Below are positions 61,136 to 64,000 of a stretch of DNA of 64,000 nt, piece by piece (positions within the stretch are counted from its first letter, which is position 1; each line of letters opens with the position of its first letter). The stretch is from NCBI RefSeq assembly GCF_003574675.1, contig NZ_QOAZ01000001.1, forward strand, positions 1 through 64,000, read 5' to 3'. The DNA is from Azohydromonas sediminis. GTDB taxonomy: Bacteria > Pseudomonadota > Gammaproteobacteria > Burkholderiales > Burkholderiaceae_C. The position numbers were made by a program, and so were the translations under genes. A model generated the notes under the pieces. It was not told where the DNA came from and did no database searches. It was given only the letters and a program-made list of their open reading frames with translations.

Positions 61136-63343
61136 TCAGGCCGGGCCGAGGAACAGCGTGGCCAGCGGCGGCAGGTCGAGCACGATCGAGCGCGCGCGGC
61201 CGTGCGCCGGCACCTCGTGCACCGCGAGCTCGCGCCCGCCGTTGCCCAAGTTCGAGCCGCCGTAGTAGGCCGAATCGGTGTTGAGCCACTCGCGCCACGC
61301 GACGGGCCCGTCGGGCACGCCGAGCCGGTAGCCGTGGCGCGGCACCGGCGTGAAGTTGCACACCACGACGACGGCGCCGCCGGCGTCGTCGCGCCGCACC
61401 CACGCGTACACCGAGTCGGCCGCCTCGTGCACCGCGATCCACTCGAAGCCGGCCGCCTCACTGTCGAGGCGGTGCAGCGCGCCCTCGCGCCGGTACAGCG
61501 CGTTGAGGTCGCGCACGAGCCGCTGCACGCCGGCGTGACGCTCGTGCTGCAGCAGGTGCCACGGCAGCTCGACGTCGTGGTTCCACTCGCCGGGCTGTGC
61601 GAACTCCTGCCCCATGAACAGCAGCTTCTTGCCCGGGTGGCCCCACATGAAGCCGTAGTACGCGCGCAGGCTCGCGAAACGCTGCCAGTCGTCGCCGGGC
61701 ATGCGCCCGAGGATCGAGCCCTTGCCGTGCACGACCTCGTCGTGCGACAGCGGCAGCACGAAGTTCTCGCTGAACGCGTAGATCAGCCCGAACGTCATCT
61801 TGTCGTGGTGCCAGCGGCGGTGCACCGGATCCTCGCGCATGTAGGCCAGCGTGTCGTGCATCCAGCCCATGTTCCACTTGTAGTGGAAGCCCAGACCGCC
61901 GGCGTAGGTCGGTGCCGTGACGCCGGCAAACGCGGTCGACTCCTCGGCCACCGTGATCGCGCCGGGGCACTGCGTGCCGATCACCTCGTTGACGCGCTTG
62001 AGGAACGCGATCGCCTCGAGGTTTTCGCGCCCGCCGTGCACGTTGGGCACCCACTGCCCTTCCTCGCGCGAATAGTCGCGGTACAGCATCGACGCCACCG
62101 CGTCGACGCGCAGCCCGTCGACGCCCAGGCGCTCGATCCAGTACAGCGCGCTGCCGACGAGGAAGTTGCGCACCTCGTGGCGGCCGAAGTTGTAGATCAG
62201 CGTGTTCCAGTCACGGTGGAAGCCTTCGCGCGGGTCGGCGTGCTCGAACAGCGCGGTGCCGTCGAACCGTGCCAGCCCCCACGCGTCGGTCGGGAAGTGC
62301 GCCGGCACCCAGTCGACGAGCACGCCGAGCCCGTGCGCGCGGCACGCCTGCACGAAGCGCACGAAGCCGGCCGGGTCGCCGACGCGCGGGCGGCCTTCGA
62401 CGGGCGCCGAGAAGCGCGCAGTCGGTGCGTACAGCGCCAGCGTCTGGTAGCCCCACGAGCCGTCGAACGGGTGCTCGCTGACCGGCAGCAGCTCGACGTG
62501 CGTGAAGCCGAGGTCCGCGGCGTAGGCCGGCAGGTGCGCGGCGAGCAGGTCCCAGTCGTGGAAGCCGCCGTCGGGGTGGCGGCGCCACGAGCCGAGGTGC
62601 ACCTCGTAGATCGACACCGGCGCGTGGCGCGCGTTGGCCTCGGCGCGGGCCGGCGGCAGCGGCTGCGCGGGCGGCAGCGGCGCGACGACGCTCGCGGTGG
62701 CCGGGCGCAGTTCGCACGCGCGTGCGTAGGGGTCGGCCTTCAGCGGCAGCACGGTGCCGTCGCGCGTGCGCAGCTCGTACTTGTAGCGGTCGCCGATGGC
62801 GACGTGCGGCACGAAGATCTCCCACAGGCCCGCGCCGTGGTGCAGCCGCATGGGGTGGCGCCGCCCGTCCCAACCGTTGAAGTCGCCGACGACGCTCACG
62901 CGCTGCGCGTTCGGCGCCCACAGCGCGAAGCGCACGCCGCCCACGCCGTCGACCTCCATCGCGTGCGCGCCGAGCACCGTGTACGGGCGCAGGTGGCTGC
63001 CTTCGCCGAGGTAGTAGATCTCGGTCGGGTCGATCAGCGAGCCGTAGGCGTAGGCGTCGGCGAGCTGCTGCTCGCGCCCGTCGGCCCAGGTCACGAGCAG
63101 GCGGTATGCGAAGCGCTCGGCGCGGTCGGGCACCACGCCCTCGAACAGCCCGTCGCCGTGACGCAGCGTCAGGTTGGCGACGCGGCGGCCGCCGTCGCGC
63201 TCGAGCACCGCGACCGCGTGCGCGCCGGGCAGCAGCGCGCGCACCCACAGCACGCCGCGCGCGTCGGCGTGCAGTCCGAGCACGGCGAACGGGTCGGGGT
63301 GGCGCGCCTCGACGAGCGCCGCGACGTCGGCTTCGCCCAGCAT
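61136..63343 (-). CDS. glgB: 1,4-alpha-glucan branching enzyme
   Basis: A 735-residue GH13 branching enzyme. N-terminal N1 and CBM48 domains ([31 protein letters not shown]), catalytic Asp in [16 protein letters not shown], Glu in [10 protein letters not shown] and Asp in [14 protein letters not shown], then a C-terminal beta domain. ATG at 63,343 has GGGAG seven bases before it. A GTG at 63,376, overlapping the glgP stop by four bases, would add 11 residues and is a real alternative. Confidence 0.94.
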   Translation of the reverse strand: MLGEADVAALVEARHPDPFAVLGLHADARGVLWVRALLPGAHAVAVLERDGGRRVANLTLRHGDGLFEGVVPDRAERFAYRLLVTWADGREQQLADAYAYGSLIDPTEIYYLGEGSHLRPYTVLGAHAMEVDGVGGVRFALWAPNAQRVSVVGDFNGWDGRRHPMRLHHGAGLWEIFVPHVAIGDRYKYELRTRDGTVLPLKADPYARACELRPATASVVAPLPPAQPLPPARAEANARHAPVSIYEVHLGSWRRHPDGGFHDWDLLAAHLPAYAADLGFTHVELLPVSEHPFDGSWGYQTLALYAPTARFSAPVEGRPRVGDPAGFVRFVQACRAHGLGVLVDWVPAHFPTDAWGLARFDGTALFEHADPREGFHRDWNTLIYNFGRHEVRNFLVGSALYWIERLGVDGLRVDAVASMLYRDYSREEGQWVPNVHGGRENLEAIAFLKRVNEVIGTQCPGAITVAEESTAFAGVTAPTYAGGLGFHYKWNMGWMHDTLAYMREDPVHRRWHHDKMTFGLIYAFSENFVLPLSHDEVVHGKGSILGRMPGDDWQRFASLRAYYGFMWGHPGKKLLFMGQEFAQPGEWNHDVELPWHLLQHERHAGVQRLVRDLNALYRREGALHRLDSEAAGFEWIAVHEAADSVYAWVRRDDAGGAVVVVCNFTPVPRHGYRLGVPDGPVAWREWLNTDSAYYGGSNLGNGGRELAVHEVPAHGRARSIVLDLPPLATLFLGPA

Positions 63344-63372
63344 GCCCTCGCTCCCGCCTGTCCCGTGCGGCC

Positions 63373-64000
63373 TCACGGCACGTGCGACCAGATGCGCTCG
63401 ACGTAGTCGCGGACCGTGCGGTCGCTCGAGAAGTGGCCCATGCCGGCAATGTTGCGCAGCGCCTTCTCGGCCCAGCGTGCGGGCGCGCGGTACAGCGCGT
63501 CGACCTCGCGCTGCGCACGCAGGTAGTCGTCGAAGTCGGCCATCAGCATGTAGCGGTCGTGGTCGAGCAGCGGCTCGACGAGGCTGCGGTAGCGCCCGGG
63601 GTCGCCGGCGCTGAAGTCGCCGCGCAGCAGCGCGTCGATCACGCCGCGCAGCCGCGCATCGTGCTCGTAGTGCGCACGCGGCTGGTAGCCCTCGACGCGG
63701 CGCTGTGCGATCTGCTCGGCGCGCAGCCCGAACACGAACAGGTGCTCCTCGCCGATGGCCTGCGCCATCTCGATGTTGGCGCCGTCCCAGGTGCCGATCG
63801 TCAGCGCGCCGTTGAGCGCGAACTTCATGTTGCCGGTGCCCGACGCCTCGAGCCCGGCGGTCGAGATCTGCTGCGACAGGTCGGCCGCCGGCATGATCAC
63901 CTCGGCCAGCGAGACGCTGTAGTTCGGCAGGAACACGACCTTGAGCCGGTCGCGCAACCGCGCGTCGGCGTTGACGACCGCGGCGACGTCGTGCGCCAGG
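63373..64000 (-). CDS. glgP: Glycogen/starch/alpha-glucan phosphorylase, C-terminal part
   Basis: The last 209 codons of a GT35 phosphorylase; the gene continues beyond the window. The PLP-binding lysine is in [20 protein letters not shown], and [20 protein letters not shown] and [20 protein letters not shown] are family blocks. C-terminal [10 protein letters not shown] is also typical. It degrades glucan to glucose 1-phosphate. It is upstream of glgB and probably overlaps or abuts it, so branching, debranching and phosphorolysis are made together. Confidence 0.95.
   Translation of the reverse strand, partial: LAHDVAAVVNADARLRDRLKVVFLPNYSVSLAEVIMPAADLSQQISTAGLEASGTGNMKFALNGALTIGTWDGANIEMAQAIGEEHLFVFGLRAEQIAQRRVEGYQPRAHYEHDARLRGVIDALLRGDFSAGDPGRYRSLVEPLLDHDRYMLMADFDDYLRAQREVDALYRAPARWAEKALRNIAGMGHFSSDRTVRDYVERIWSHVP

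Overview
The window is a stretch of high-GC bacterial chromosome. It most likely comes from a betaproteobacterium of the order Burkholderiales, in the Rubrivivax/Leptothrix/Piscinibacter neighbourhood. This is an inference from gene content and order (thrS-infC-rpmI-rplT-pheS-pheT-ihfA-merR; rimP-nusA-infB-rbfA-truB-typA; tolB-pal-cpoB; Liv-type ABC transporter with an acyl-CoA ligase) and from codon use. No database search was possible.

Layout. 1-1.1 kb: the edge of a possible insertion sequence and a crotonase-fold gene. 1.2-7.8 kb: a rightward operon for a branched-chain-type ABC importer (two permeases, two ATPases, binding protein) that also encodes an AMP-forming acyl-CoA ligase; uptake and activation of a carboxylic acid is the likely job. 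7.9-8.6 kb: a VapBC-type toxin-antitoxin pair behind a perfect palindromic operator. 8.7-12.9 kb: aconitase A and an orphan cytochrome P450, separated by structured extragenic DNA. 12.9-18.9 kb, mostly leftward: a Spx/ArsC-like protein, a BamE-like lipoprotein, two tRNA-Lys genes, tcdA overlapping a YeeE-type sulfur transporter, and tolB-pal-cpoB. 19.05 kb: an AhpD-like gene.

19,770-28,694 is an 8.9-kb integrated element at the 3' end of tRNA-Pro(GGG), bounded by a perfect 45-bp direct repeat. It encodes a complete tyrosine integrase, an AlpA-type small DNA-binding protein, a Cys4 protein, a primase/ATPase replication protein followed by an origin-like inverted repeat, a Nu1-like small terminase, an HK97-type major capsid protein and several unknown small proteins. 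Nearly all are chained by 1-4 nt overlaps. I see no portal, large terminase, protease, tail, lysis or repressor gene. This is the plan of a phage satellite (capsid-encoding PICI-like) rather than a decayed prophage, and it is the most interesting object here.

28.7-36.6 kb: the leftward translation-factor operon from thrS to a MerR regulator, with several candidate leader controls: a Thr-rich mini-ORF plus terminator before thrS, an ATC start for infC, a structured rpmI leader, and a mini-ORF with terminator between rplT and pheS. 36.6-48.0 kb: patatin-like lipase, Tex, two alpha/beta hydrolases, a WS/DGAT acyltransferase translationally coupled to a large hybrid sensor kinase, and an EamA transporter. 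48.1-56.3 kb: the rimP-nusA-infB-rbfA-truB-typA operon, with a near-consensus promoter and an intrinsic terminator just after its start. 56.6 kb: fabI, divergent. 57.4-64.0 kb: a glycogen operon glgP-glgB-glgX-malQ, with glgP cut by the window edge.
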